A stretch of DNA of 48,634 bases from Pseudomonadota bacterium (lineage in GTDB: Bacteria > Pseudomonadota > Alphaproteobacteria > Acetobacterales > Acetobacteraceae): positions 1 to 48,634 of the forward strand of contig JAJZNE010000101.1 of NCBI GenBank assembly GCA_021847995.1. The letters are read 5' to 3'. The position numbers and the translations under genes were made by a program. This document shows, piece by piece, positions 9,893 to 18,450 of this stretch. Position 1 is the stretch's first letter. Every line of letters begins with the position of its first letter. Below the pieces are notes generated by a model. It worked only from the letters and a program-made list of their open reading frames with translations. It made no database searches and was not told where the DNA came from.

Positions 9893-11031
9893 GCGTCCTG
9901 GAACGCCGCCTGATCCGCGAGCCTTCCTTCGGCCTGACGGCGAAGGTGTGGCAGATCAACTGGGCGTTCGTGGTGCTGCTGTGCATGCTCGCCGCGGTCG
10001 GCTACGCCGCCCTCTATTCCGCCGGCGGCGGGGCGGAGCCGTATGCGGCACGGCACGCGCTGCGCTTCGCCTTCGGGCTGACGCTGATGCTGAGCGTGGC
10101 GCTGGTCGATATCCGCTTCATCGCGCGGCTCGCCTGGCCGGCCTATGCGCTCGGCATCGCGCTGCTGCTGCTGGTCGCCGGCATGGGGCATGTCGGCAAG
10201 GGCGCGCAGCGCTGGATCGAGATCGGCGGGATGCAGTGGCAGCCGAGCGAGTTCATGAAGCTCGCGCTGGTGCTGGCGCTCGCCGCCTGGTTCCATCGTG
10301 CGTCGTGGGAGCGCATGGGCAACGTGCTGTTCCTGCTGCCGCCGGCATTCGCCGTGCTGGTGCCGGTGGCCCTGATCCTGAAGGAGCCGAATCTCGGCAC
10401 CGCCGTGATCACCGCGGTCGTCGGACTGAGCATCTTTCTCGGCGCCGGCCTGCGCTGGTGGATGATCGGTCTGGCGCTGGCGGGTACGGCGGCGGTGATG
10501 CCGGTTGCCTTTGCCCATCTGCACGATTACCAGCGCGCCCGCATCACCACCTTCCTTGATCCCGCGAGCGACCCGCTCGGCGCCGGCTACAACATCATCC
10601 AGTCGAAGATTGCCCTGGGGTCGGGGGGGATGTGGGGCAAGGGGTTCATGCAGGGGACGCAGAACCATCTGAACTTCCTGCCCGAGAAGCAGACGGATTT
10701 CGTTTTCACCATCATTGCCGAGGAATTCGGGCTGGTCGGCAGCCTCGCCGTGCTGGCGCTGCTGGCGCTGATCGTGCTGGCCGGGATGGCGATGGCGCTG
10801 CGCTGCCGCAATCAGTTCGGCCGGCTGGTGGCTCTGGGTGTTTCCGTCAACTTCTTCATGTATGTATTTGTCAATGTGGCGATGGTGATGGGGGCGATCC
10901 CGGTGGGCGGCGTGCCGCTGCCGCTGATTTCGCATGGCGGTTCGGCGATGATCATGGCGATGCTCGGCTTCGGCGTGCTGATGTCGGCCCACGTCCATCG
11001 CGACGTGGAGTTCGCGACCGAGGACGGCTGA
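9889..11031 (+). CDS. rodA: SEDS peptidoglycan glycosyltransferase RodA
   Basis: A 380-residue polytopic membrane enzyme of the SEDS family with about ten helices. Typical sequences are GAQRWIEIGGMQWQPSEFMKL, the periplasmic loop motif KQTDFVFTIIAEEFGLVGS, which contains the conserved catalytic-region aspartate, and PVGGVPLPLISHGGSAM near the C terminus. RodA polymerises lipid II during elongation with PBP2. The GTG start overlaps the mrdA stop. The operon appears to end here: the convergent LysE-type gene ends 12 bases downstream. Confidence 0.95.
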   Translation: MSVLERRLIREPSFGLTAKVWQINWAFVVLLCMLAAVGYAALYSAGGGAEPYAARHALRFAFGLTLMLSVALVDIRFIARLAWPAYALGIALLLLVAGMGHVGKGAQRWIEIGGMQWQPSEFMKLALVLALAAWFHRASWERMGNVLFLLPPAFAVLVPVALILKEPNLGTAVITAVVGLSIFLGAGLRWWMIGLALAGTAAVMPVAFAHLHDYQRARITTFLDPASDPLGAGYNIIQSKIALGSGGMWGKGFMQGTQNHLNFLPEKQTDFVFTIIAEEFGLVGSLAVLALLALIVLAGMAMALRCRNQFGRLVALGVSVNFFMYVFVNVAMVMGAIPVGGVPLPLISHGGSAMIMAMLGFGVLMSAHVHRDVEFATEDG

Positions 11032-11043
11032 GGCGGCGTCCCG

Positions 11044-11688
11044 TCACACCCGGGCCAGCGCGACGATCCGCGCGCCGGCGGCGATCAGCGCGGTGCCGAC
11101 GACCCGATCGATGCCGCCGCGCAGGCGGGCGTAGCCGGCCTGCATGCACGCCTGCGCGAACGCCGCGGCGAGCAGTACATACCAGGTGCATTCCTGCACT
11201 GCGATGATGCCGATCGCGGCGATGCGCAGCCAGAGCGGCGCCTGGGCCGGAAGCAGCGTGACAAAGATGCTGCTGAAAAAAACGACCACTTTCGGATTGC
11301 CGAGCGTGAGCAAGAAACCGGTGAGCATGGCCCGGTGGCGCCGCGGGCCGCCGGCCCGGGCCGGTCGGGCAACCTCGCCGGGTGGCGGCGCCCCGCCGCG
11401 GCCTGCGTCATGCCATGCCGACAGACCAAGCCAGATCAGATAGGCGCCGCCAGCGAGCTGAAGCAGGCCATAGAATGCGGCGAAACGTGCCATGACCGCC
11501 GCGACGCCGAAGGTCGCCGCCGTCGCCCACAGCGTGATGGCGGCCCCGACCCCGAGGCCGGTCGCCATTCCAGTCGGTCGCGAGCGGCCGGCGGCGGTGC
11601 GACTGACCAAAAGGAACGCCGGGCCGGGGCTGACGATCGCGAGCAGATCGGCCAGGGATATCGCGGCAAGGGTCGCGGCATATGACAT
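11044..11688 (-). CDS. LysE/RhtB-family amino acid exporter
   Basis: A 214-residue inner-membrane protein with six predicted helices. The N-terminal region (LADLLAIVSPGPAFLLVSRTAA, about residues 12-33) carries the SPGP motif typical of the LysE/RhtB family; GGAYLIWLGLSAW and TGFLLTLGNPKVVVFF are also typical. Members export amino acids or homoserine lactones, and the substrate cannot be read here. It lies on the minus strand between rodA (convergent) and the histidine-kinase gene 44 bases upstream, with which it may share a transcript. Confidence 0.9.
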   Translation of the reverse strand: MSYAATLAAISLADLLAIVSPGPAFLLVSRTAAGRSRPTGMATGLGVGAAITLWATAATFGVAAVMARFAAFYGLLQLAGGAYLIWLGLSAWHDAGRGGAPPPGEVARPARAGGPRRHRAMLTGFLLTLGNPKVVVFFSSIFVTLLPAQAPLWLRIAAIGIIAVQECTWYVLLAAAFAQACMQAGYARLRGGIDRVVGTALIAAGARIVALARV

Positions 11689-11732
11689 TGCAGGCGCCTT
11701 CCGCGTGCCATCCGTTGCGCATCATGCCACAT

Positions 11733-13199
11733 CTAGCCGGGCAGTTCCACCGGGCGGGGCGCGGCGTCGGCGCGGGGCGGCAGGCGGGCGGCGCGCGGCA
11801 GCGTCAGGCGGAAGCCGGTGCCGGCGGGGCCGGTCTGCACCAGGGTGATCTCTCCGCCATGCGCGCGCATCAGGTCGCGCACGATGGCAAGGCCAAGGCC
11901 GGTGCTGCCCGGCCGGCCACCGCTGACGAAGGGGCGGAACAGCCGTTCCTGCACCTCCGCCGGCAGGCCTGGGCCGTCATCGTTCACGGTGATGACGATC
12001 TCGCCCGCCTCCTCCGCCGCACTCACCCGCGCCTGCCGCGCCTGTGCCTCGCCGGCATTGCGCAGCAGGTTGGCCAGCACCCGCACCATGCTCGCCCGGT
12101 CGGCGTCGATCACGAGCGCGTCCGGCACCTCGTTGACGATGGCGAGCGCCGGGCAGGCGGCGCGGGCCTGCTCGACCGCCTCGCCGACCACCGGGCGCAG
12201 GTCCATCCGCTGGCGGGCCGGCACGACGGGGATCTCGCGCGCGAATTCGACGGTGCGGCGCACCAGATCGGTGGCGCGCTCGACAGCGCGCACCAGCGTA
12301 TCGCCGGCGCGCTTGATCGCGGGATCCTGGTTCATCTGCAACCGCTCGGCGGTCAGCAGGGCGGGCGAGAGGATACCGCGCAAATCATGGCTGATCTTGG
12401 CGACCGCGGTGCCGAGGGCGGCAAGCCGCGCATTGCGCCACAGCGCCGCCCGCAGTTCGCGCTGCATGGCGGCAAGTTCACGGCCGGCAACCGCGATCTC
12501 GCCGTCATCGCTCGCTCGCGGGTCGAAGGTGGCGGCGCGCTCGGGATCAGCGCGGAAGGCGGCGAGGCTCTCGGTCAGCCGCCGCAGCGGGCGCACCAGC
12601 AGCCGGTTGAGCGCGGCATAGAGCAGCAGCCCGGCGACCGCGGCAACGGTGAGGGAAATGGCGCCGACATGGCGGGCATAGGAGGCAAGCACGCGGTCGA
12701 GGTCGTGCCGATGAACGAGAACGGCGACGCTGGCATCGTCGCCGAGCAGGCTGCGTCCCCGCACGCGCAGCAGCACATCGCCGGCCCGGAACAGGCCGCC
12801 GACCGCATCGGCCAGCGCACCCGGCAGCATGTCGCTGTCGATGTCGAGACGCTGCCCGGCATCCGGACGGGCACCGGGGCGGGCCAGCATCAGGGTGCGA
12901 TTCGGTTCGCGCAGCGTCACCGCCTCCACCCCGGCGAGGCGCAGCAGGTCGGCGCGGGTGTCGTCCTGCACCGCGCCGACGCTGGCGGCGAGGGCGGCGA
13001 GCTGGCCCTCGCGCAGCTTGCGCTCCAGCCAGTCACGCCGGGCGTGGGCGAGCGAGGGCAGGAAGATCAGCGCCTCGGCCACCCATACCGCGATCACGGT
13101 CAGCCACACGAGACGCCGCGACAGCGAAGGCCGGGCGCGGTGCAGGGGGGCAGGGACGGGCGCAGAACGTGCGGAGGAAGTCGGATTCAAGACCAGCAT
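11733..13199 (-). CDS. Orphan membrane sensor histidine kinase
   Basis: A 488-residue kinase. It has a membrane helix at about residues 31-50, a periplasmic sensing domain at 51-177 with no family I recognise, a second helix at 178-198, and a HAMP-like linker to about 250. The dimerisation/phosphoacceptor helix has the H box ISHDLRG with His271. The ATP-binding domain has the N box LLRNAGEA (Asn381), DDGPG at 407-411 and GSTGLGLAIV near 431. The H-box sequence is of the type seen in kinases of NtrB/NtrY-like groups. No response regulator is adjacent; the only regulator in the window is 15 kb away and FixJ-like. The signal is unknown. Confidence 0.88.
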   Translation of the reverse strand: MLVLNPTSSARSAPVPAPLHRARPSLSRRLVWLTVIAVWVAEALIFLPSLAHARRDWLERKLREGQLAALAASVGAVQDDTRADLLRLAGVEAVTLREPNRTLMLARPGARPDAGQRLDIDSDMLPGALADAVGGLFRAGDVLLRVRGRSLLGDDASVAVLVHRHDLDRVLASYARHVGAISLTVAAVAGLLLYAALNRLLVRPLRRLTESLAAFRADPERAATFDPRASDDGEIAVAGRELAAMQRELRAALWRNARLAALGTAVAKISHDLRGILSPALLTAERLQMNQDPAIKRAGDTLVRAVERATDLVRRTVEFAREIPVVPARQRMDLRPVVGEAVEQARAACPALAIVNEVPDALVIDADRASMVRVLANLLRNAGEAQARQARVSAAEEAGEIVITVNDDGPGLPAEVQERLFRPFVSGGRPGSTGLGLAIVRDLMRAHGGEITLVQTGPAGTGFRLTLPRAARLPPRADAAPRPVELPG

Positions 13200-13276
13200 C
13201 GGGGAGCACTTCTAGCAGTCGCAGGCGGGTGAGCACATTTAAATCCTGCCGTCGCGGGCGGCGGGACCGGGCGGCG

Positions 13277-13306
13277 TTGACGGCGCGGCGGGACCGCCCC
13301 TATAAG
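13277..13306 (+). promoter_or_regulatory. Sigma-70-type promoter for rpmH-rnpA
   Basis: TTGACG (13277-13282) and TATAAG (13301-13306) are separated by 18 bases; each matches five of six consensus positions, which stands out in this GC-rich sequence. It lies about 80 bases before the rpmH start. Transcription from here would serve rpmH, rnpA, yidD and probably yidC. Confidence 0.7.
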
Positions 13307-13388
13307 CCGCCGCCGGCTGCATGGCCGCGGCGGCGGCCGGTTCGGCGCGCGGGCGCCCGGCGCCAATCCTTCCGAGCGGAGAGTTCAC

Positions 13389-13523
13389 GTGAAGCGTACC
13401 TATCAACCGTCGAAGCTGGTCCGCAAGCGCCGGCACGGGTTTCGCGCCCGCATGGCGACCGTCGGCGGTCGCAAGGTGCTGGCCAATCGCCGCGCCAAGG
13501 GCCGCAAGCGCCTGTCGGCATGA
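13389..13523 (+). CDS. rpmH: Large ribosomal subunit protein bL34
   Basis: A 44-residue, strongly basic protein beginning with GTG and reading [17 protein letters not shown] at its N terminus, then [17 protein letters not shown] and a basic end KGRKRLSA. This is the invariant bL34 pattern at its usual length of 44-46 residues. It stabilises the large ribosomal subunit. The gene lies 25 bases before rnpA, the near-universal bacterial arrangement. A GGAG-type binding site (GAGCGGAGAG) lies a few bases before the GTG. Confidence 0.98.
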   Translation: MKRTYQPSKLVRKRRHGFRARMATVGGRKVLANRRAKGRKRLSA

Positions 13524-13548
13524 CCGGCGGTGACGCGGGGGCCGCGCG

Positions 13549-13893
13549 ATGGCGCCGGCACCGCAGCGCCTGAAGCGCCGCGCGGAGTTCCTGCGCGCAG
13601 CCGCCTCCGGCCGCAAGGCGGCGGAGCCGGGCCTCGTGTTGCAGGTGCGCGCGCGCCCCGATGGCGGCCCGGCCCGGCTGGGACTGACGGTGACGAAGAA
13701 GGTCGGTAACGCAGTTGTGCGCAATCGGACGCGCCGCCGGCTGCGCGAGGCGGCGCGCATCGTGCTCGCCTCATCCCCGGTGGAGGCCATGGATCTGGTG
13801 CTGATCGGCCGCGATGCGACTCGGGCGCGGCCATTTGCCGCCCTGCTCGGCGACCTCCGGCGGGCGCTCGCGCGCACGGGGGCCTTGCCATGA
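13549..13893 (+). CDS. rnpA: Ribonuclease P protein component
   Basis: A 114-residue basic protein of normal family length. The N terminus (LKRRAEFLRAA) and the RNR motif (VTKKVGNAVVRNRTRRRLREA, about residues 47-67) are diagnostic of the RNase P protein, which helps the catalytic RNA mature tRNA 5' ends. It sits between rpmH and yidD as usual. Confidence 0.97.
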   Translation: MAPAPQRLKRRAEFLRAAASGRKAAEPGLVLQVRARPDGGPARLGLTVTKKVGNAVVRNRTRRRLREAARIVLASSPVEAMDLVLIGRDATRARPFAALLGDLRRALARTGALP

Positions 13894-13903
13894 GCGGGGC
13901 GCC

Positions 13904-14149
13904 ATGAGCGGGCAGGCAGGTCCGGCCGCGGCGGCGCTGATCGGCGGCGTGCGCGCCTATCAACTGGTGATCCGCCCGCTGATCGGCCCGCATTGCCGGT
14001 TCGAGCCGAGTTGCAGCCACTACGCCATCGCCGCGCTGCGTGCGCATGGTGCGGCCCGCGGCAGCCTGCTCGCGGCGCGGCGGGTGCTGCGTTGCAATCC
14101 CTGGAGCGCGGGCGGTTACGACCCGGTTCCCCCAGCCACGGCAGCCTGA
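13904..14149 (+). CDS. yidD: Membrane protein insertion efficiency factor YidD
   Basis: An 81-residue protein. The core YQLVIRPLIGPHCRFEPSCSHYAIAAL is the YidD signature with its conserved cysteines, followed by RRVLRCNPWSAGGYDPVP. YidD is a small membrane-associated protein that aids YidC/Sec insertion. ATG 13904 is chosen because it lies 10 bases after the rnpA stop and gives the usual length; the frame is open upstream within rnpA. Confidence 0.95.
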   Translation: MSGQAGPAAAALIGGVRAYQLVIRPLIGPHCRFEPSCSHYAIAALRAHGAARGSLLAARRVLRCNPWSAGGYDPVPPATAA

Positions 14150-14152
14150 GAG

Positions 14153-15895
14153 ATGGACCAGAAGCGGCTTTTCCTTGCGATCGTGCTTTCGCTCGCGATT
14201 CTCGTCGTGTTCCAGGCGCTGCTGCCGCGCCCGCACCGCACCGTGACGGCCGTCCCCCCGCAGCAGAGCGAGGGGCCGCTGCCGGCAACCGCGCCGCGTC
14301 CGTCCGACACGCTCGGCACGGTGCCGCAGGATGCCGGCAACGCCCCGGTGGCGCCGTCCGCCACGATCCCGCGCCTGGCGATCGCCGCCCCCCGCGTCTC
14401 CGGCAGCATCGCGCTGGTGGGCGCCCGCCTCGATGATCTGGTGCTGAACGACTACCACGAGACGGTCAGCAAATCCTCGCCGCTGGTGCGCCTGCTGGAG
14501 GCGCCGGGCGCCCCCGAGCCGACCGTGATTCAGTTCGGCTGGACCGCCGAGGGCGGCGTGCGCGTGCCCGACAACGCGACGCTGTGGACCGCGACACCGG
14601 GGCCGCTTACGCCGCGTCAGCCGGTCACGCTGAGTTGGGACAACGGCGCCGGCCTGACCTTCGAACTCGTCTTTTCGGTCGATGACGATTACATGTTCCG
14701 CATCCAGCAGCGCGTGCGCAACGCCACCGACGCGCCGGTCGCGCTGCACCCGTGGGCGCGCGTGCGTCGCGACTACACGCCACAGACCGGCGGCTATTCG
14801 GTGCTGCACGAAGGGCTGGTCGGCTGGTCCGACGCCCGGCTGCGCGAGACCACCTATGCCTCCGCCAAAAGCGAGGGGCAGAAGCGGGACGGCATCGCCT
14901 ACCAGGGCAGCGGCATCGGCGGCTGGGCCGGCTTCACCGACAAATACTGGCTCGAAGCCGTCATCCCCGAGCAGACGGTGGAGACCACCACCACCTACCG
15001 CTATCTCGACGAGAACCGCGGCGGCTATCAGGCCGATACGGTGACGACGGCGCCGGTTGCGGTGGCGGCGCATGGCGACGCGATGCTGAGCACCCGCGCC
15101 TTCGTCGGCGCCAAGGAAGTGCATCTGCTGAACCGCTATCAGGACCGCGACGGCGTCAGCCACTTCTCCTATGCGATCGACTGGGGCTGGTTCTGGTTCC
15201 TGACCAAGCCGATCTACTATGCCCTCGACTGGCTCAATGCCGCGCTGGGCAATTTCGGCCTCGCGATCCTGGTGTTCACGATCATCGTCAAGGCGCTGTT
15301 CTTTCCGCTCGCCAACCGGTCCTACAAGTCCATGAGCAAAATGAAGCTGCTCGGACCGAAAATGCAGGCGCTGCGGGAGCAGTACAAGGACGATCAGGCC
15401 AAACTGCAACAGCAGATGATGGCCATGTATAAGACCGAGGGCGTCAACCCGGCGAGCGGATGCCTGCCGATGGTGGTGCAAATCCCGGTGTTCTTTTCGC
15501 TCTATAAGGTCATATTCATCAACATCGACATGCGGCATGCACCCTTCTTCGGATGGATTCATGATCTTTCCGCGATCGACCCCACCAACGTGTTCAACCT
15601 GTTCGGCCTGATCCCCTTCGATCCGACGCAGATTTCGCCCTTCCTGCATCTCGGCATCTGGCCGCTTGTCATGGGGCTGACGATGTGGGGCCAGCAGAAG
15701 CTGAACCCGCCGCCGCCGGACCCGATGCAGGCCAAAATGTTCCAGTTCATGCCGGTGATCTTCACCTTCATGTTGGCGCGCTTCCCGGCCGGGCTGGTGA
15801 TCTACTGGACCTGGAACAATCTGCTCACCATCGGACAACAATGGCTAATCATGCGCCAGACGCGGCTCGCCCGACCCGGCCTGGCGCGCACCTGA
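14153..15895 (+). CDS. yidC: Membrane protein insertase YidC
   Basis: A 580-residue insertase of the Gram-negative type. It begins with the signal-anchor helix MDQKRLFLAIVLSLAILVVF, then a large periplasmic beta domain (about 50-335). Five conserved helices start near WFWFLTKPIYYALDWL and include FFPLANRSYKSMSKMKLL and NPASGCLPMVVQIPVFFSLY. It inserts inner-membrane proteins alone or with SecYEG. It starts 3 bases after yidD and its last 55 bases overlap the engB reading frame. Confidence 0.97.
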   Translation: MDQKRLFLAIVLSLAILVVFQALLPRPHRTVTAVPPQQSEGPLPATAPRPSDTLGTVPQDAGNAPVAPSATIPRLAIAAPRVSGSIALVGARLDDLVLNDYHETVSKSSPLVRLLEAPGAPEPTVIQFGWTAEGGVRVPDNATLWTATPGPLTPRQPVTLSWDNGAGLTFELVFSVDDDYMFRIQQRVRNATDAPVALHPWARVRRDYTPQTGGYSVLHEGLVGWSDARLRETTYASAKSEGQKRDGIAYQGSGIGGWAGFTDKYWLEAVIPEQTVETTTTYRYLDENRGGYQADTVTTAPVAVAAHGDAMLSTRAFVGAKEVHLLNRYQDRDGVSHFSYAIDWGWFWFLTKPIYYALDWLNAALGNFGLAILVFTIIVKALFFPLANRSYKSMSKMKLLGPKMQALREQYKDDQAKLQQQMMAMYKTEGVNPASGCLPMVVQIPVFFSLYKVIFINIDMRHAPFFGWIHDLSAIDPTNVFNLFGLIPFDPTQISPFLHLGIWPLVMGLTMWGQQKLNPPPPDPMQAKMFQFMPVIFTFMLARFPAGLVIYWTWNNLLTIGQQWLIMRQTRLARPGLART

Positions 15896-16530
15896 CGGCG
15901 GCGGAGCGGCCGGCGTGGCTGGAAGCCGGCCGCCGCCTGTTCGCCGCCGAATGCCGCTTCGTCTTCGCCGCCCAGCGGATCGACCAGCTGCCCCCTGCCG
16001 AGGCGCTGGAGGTGGCGTTTGCCGGGCGATCCAATGTCGGCAAATCGTCGCTGCTCAATGCGCTGACCGGGCGGCACGCGCTGGCGCGCGCCTCGGGCCA
16101 GCCGGGACGCACACGGCAGCTCAATTTCTTCACGCTCGGTACGCGGCTGGTGCTGGTCGATATGCCCGGCTACGGCTACGCCCAGGCGGCCAAGGCGGTG
16201 AAGGCGGACTGGCAGGGTCTGATGTTCGACTATCTGCGCGGCCGGCCGACGCTGCGCCGCGTGCTGCTGCTGCTCGACGCGCGGGTCGAGATCAAGGATT
16301 CCGACCGCGCGGTGATGGATCTGCTGGACCGCGCGGCAGTCACGTATCAGCTCGTGCTCACCAAGGCCGACGGGGTGAAGCCTGCGCCGCTCGCCGCCAA
16401 GGAAGCCGAGGTGGCGGCACTGGCGCGGCAGCATCCGGCAGCGCATCCCGAGGTGGTGACAACCAGCAGCGAGAGCGGTGCGGGAATGGCGGAACTGCGC
16501 GCCGCCCTGGCGGAGCTGGCGGCGGCTTGA
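15841..16530 (+). CDS. engB: Ribosome biogenesis GTPase EngB (YihA/YsxC)
   Basis: A 229-residue TrmE-Era-EngA-like GTPase. Motifs are G1 GRSNVGKS (62-69), G2 within GRTRQLNFF, G3 DMPGYGYA, G4 TKAD and a G5-like SSES. The DMPGYGYA form is specific to EngB, which acts late in large-subunit assembly. The start is taken at ATG 15841, inside the end of yidC (55-base overlap), because no ATG, GTG or TTG follows before the conserved N-terminal region; a shorter form would need another start codon. It is followed 52 bases later by argB. Confidence 0.94.
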   Translation: MANHAPDAARPTRPGAHLTAAERPAWLEAGRRLFAAECRFVFAAQRIDQLPPAEALEVAFAGRSNVGKSSLLNALTGRHALARASGQPGRTRQLNFFTLGTRLVLVDMPGYGYAQAAKAVKADWQGLMFDYLRGRPTLRRVLLLLDARVEIKDSDRAVMDLLDRAAVTYQLVLTKADGVKPAPLAAKEAEVAALARQHPAAHPEVVTTSSESGAGMAELRAALAELAAA

Positions 16531-16582
16531 CCCCCCGGCCGGGGCGCCGCACAAGGCGTGCGCCGCTTGATGGGAAGGCCGC

Positions 16583-17479
16583 ATGACCGACGCACACGCC
16601 GCCACTGCCGCGCAGCAGGCGCGCATCCTGGCGCAGGCGCTGCCGTTCCTGCGCCGCTATGCCGGTGCCACCGTGGTGGTCAAATACGGCGGCCACGCGA
16701 TGGGCGACGATGCGCTGGCGGAGACGTTCGGCGCCGACATCGCGCTGCTCAAGCAGGTCGGGGTCAATCCCGTGGTCGTCCACGGCGGCGGGCCGCAGAT
16801 CAACGACATGCTGAAGCGCCTGAAGATCACGTCCACCTTCGTCGATGGCCTGCGCGTCACCGATGCGGCGATGGTCGAGGTGGTGGAGATGGTGCTTGCC
16901 GGCACCGTCAACAAACAGGTCGCCGGCCTGATCAACCGTGCCGGCGCGCTCGCCGTCGGCATCTGCGGCAAGGATGGCGGCCTGATCCGCGCCCGCAAGC
17001 TGACCCGCACGGTGCGCGATCCCGGCAGCCATATCGAGCGCGCGCTCGACCTCGGCTATGTCGGCGAGCCGGAGCAGATCGATGTGCGGGTGATCCATGC
17101 GCTGACCGGCGCCGGCCTGATCCCGGTGATCGCGCCGGTCGGCGTGGGCGATGACGGGCAGACCTACAACATCAACGCCGACACGGTGGCGGGCGCGGTC
17201 GCCGGGGCGCTGGGGGCGACCCGGCTGCTGATGCTGACCGATGTGCCGGGCGTGCTGGACCGCGGCGGGAAGCTGGTCGCGGAGATGTCGGTGCCGGATG
17301 CGCGTGCGGCGATCAGCGAGGGCATCATCTCGGGCGGCATGATTCCCAAGGTGGAAACCTGCATCAATGCCGTGCAGCACGGCGTCAGGGGTGCGGTGAT
17401 CCTGGACGGACGCGAGCCGCATGCCTGCCTGCTGGAACTGTTCATCGAGCGGGGCCTCGGCACGCTGGTCACGCCGTAG
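16583..17479 (+). CDS. argB: Acetylglutamate kinase
   Basis: A 298-residue amino-acid kinase of normal length. Hallmarks are [10 protein letters not shown] (phosphate-binding Lys and Gly-rich loop, about residues 32-41), [12 protein letters not shown] near 64, and VYNINADT-type nucleotide contacts ([17 protein letters not shown]). It phosphorylates N-acetylglutamate in arginine synthesis. Placement after engB is common in alphaproteobacteria. Whether it is feedback-inhibited by arginine is not clear; an N-terminal helix resembling that of arginine-sensitive forms is present (residues 8-27). A 7-base tandem repeat begins at its stop codon. Confidence 0.96.
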   Translation: MTDAHAATAAQQARILAQALPFLRRYAGATVVVKYGGHAMGDDALAETFGADIALLKQVGVNPVVVHGGGPQINDMLKRLKITSTFVDGLRVTDAAMVEVVEMVLAGTVNKQVAGLINRAGALAVGICGKDGGLIRARKLTRTVRDPGSHIERALDLGYVGEPEQIDVRVIHALTGAGLIPVIAPVGVGDDGQTYNINADTVAGAVAGALGATRLLMLTDVPGVLDRGGKLVAEMSVPDARAAISEGIISGGMIPKVETCINAVQHGVRGAVILDGREPHACLLELFIERGLGTLVTP

Positions 17480-17504
17480 CCGCGAGCCGCGAGCCGCGAG
17501 CCGC
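17478..17504. repeat. 7-bp tandem repeat after argB
   Basis: The unit AGCCGCG is repeated nearly four times in perfect register from the argB stop codon. A short inverted repeat, CGCCGCG-AA-CGCGGCG, follows at about 17502-17517 and may act as a weak transcript end. There is no T tract. Confidence 0.6.
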
Positions 17505-17652
17505 CGCGAACGCGGCGTGGCACGGGGACCGATCAAGAAGTCCTGAAGGAACCTGCTGGCCGCACCGCGCTCTTTCCCTGCCACGGACACCGGCCGCGGC
17601 CGCCCCCGACCTGCTTCACGGTCAAGGTCGGCGCGATGGCGGAGGAGGTGGC

Positions 17653-18450
17653 ATGCATTTGCAGACGCTGTCCATACTCCCCTATTGCGGCGCGCCGCCC
17701 AGCCCGGGGACGCTGTTTTCGCGCTGGAACCTCGACCCCTACCTCATCGCGGCGCTGCTTGCGCTGGCCGCTGCGTATTTGGTGGGTGTGCGGAGATTGG
17801 TGCAGCGCGGCCGGGCGCTTCCCCCTCCGGCACCGCTGGCATTCGCCGCCGGCTGGGTGGTTGCCGCGCTGGCGCTGATCTCTCCGCTCTGCGCCCTGTC
17901 GGTATCGCTGTTCGCGGCGCGGGTCGGGCAGCACATGATCCTGTCGCTGATCGCGGCGCCGTTGCTCGCCGCGGGCCTGCCGCCGCTGCCGCTGCGCCTG
18001 CGCCCGGCCAGCGGGCCGTTCCTGGCGGCGGGGATGTTCGCGCTCCTGATCTGGTTCTGGCACGCACCGGCGCCCTATGCGCTCACCTTCGCCAGCACGG
18101 CGGCGTACTGGGCCATGCATGTCAGCGTCATCGCCGCCGCGGTCTGGCTATGGGCCACGTTGCTGGAGACGGAAGCGCCGCGCATCCTGCCGGCAGTGGG
18201 GGCGGGGGTGCTGTCCTGCGTTCAGATGGGATTGCTGGGCGCCCTTCTCACCTTCGCGCCGCACCCGCTCTATGCCCCGCATGCGCTGACCACGGTGGCC
18301 TGGGGTCTGGCGCCGCTCACCGACCAGCAGCTCGGCGGGGCGATCATGTGGGCGCCGGGCGGCCTCGTGTTCCTCGCCGCCGCCATGTCCGGACTGGCCC
18401 GGCTGCTGGCGGGCGGCCGGGGCCGCGACCGTCGGGCGCTGGCGGCATGA
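17653..18450 (+). CDS. ctaG: caa3-type oxidase assembly protein CtaG
   Basis: A 265-residue membrane protein with about seven helices. Sequences such as ISPLCALSVSLFAARVGQHMILSLIAAPLLAAGLP, LIWFWHAPAPYALTF and LTDQQLGGAIMWAPGGLVFL match the caa3-type CtaG family. This family is distinct from the copper chaperone Cox11, which is also called CtaG in some species. These proteins are needed to assemble caa3 oxidases. It has a strong ribosome binding site (GGAGGAGG) and is the first gene of the oxidase/PQQ-dehydrogenase operon. Its stop overlaps the coxB start as ATGA. Confidence 0.88.
   Translation: MHLQTLSILPYCGAPPSPGTLFSRWNLDPYLIAALLALAAAYLVGVRRLVQRGRALPPPAPLAFAAGWVVAALALISPLCALSVSLFAARVGQHMILSLIAAPLLAAGLPPLPLRLRPASGPFLAAGMFALLIWFWHAPAPYALTFASTAAYWAMHVSVIAAAVWLWATLLETEAPRILPAVGAGVLSCVQMGLLGALLTFAPHPLYAPHALTTVAWGLAPLTDQQLGGAIMWAPGGLVFLAAAMSGLARLLAGGRGRDRRALAA

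Noticed and set aside
13403..15841. Long minus-strand open frame opposite rpmH-yidC
   Set aside because: Low-complexity Arg/Gly/His product with no family features; rpmH, rnpA, yidD and yidC on the other strand are certain.
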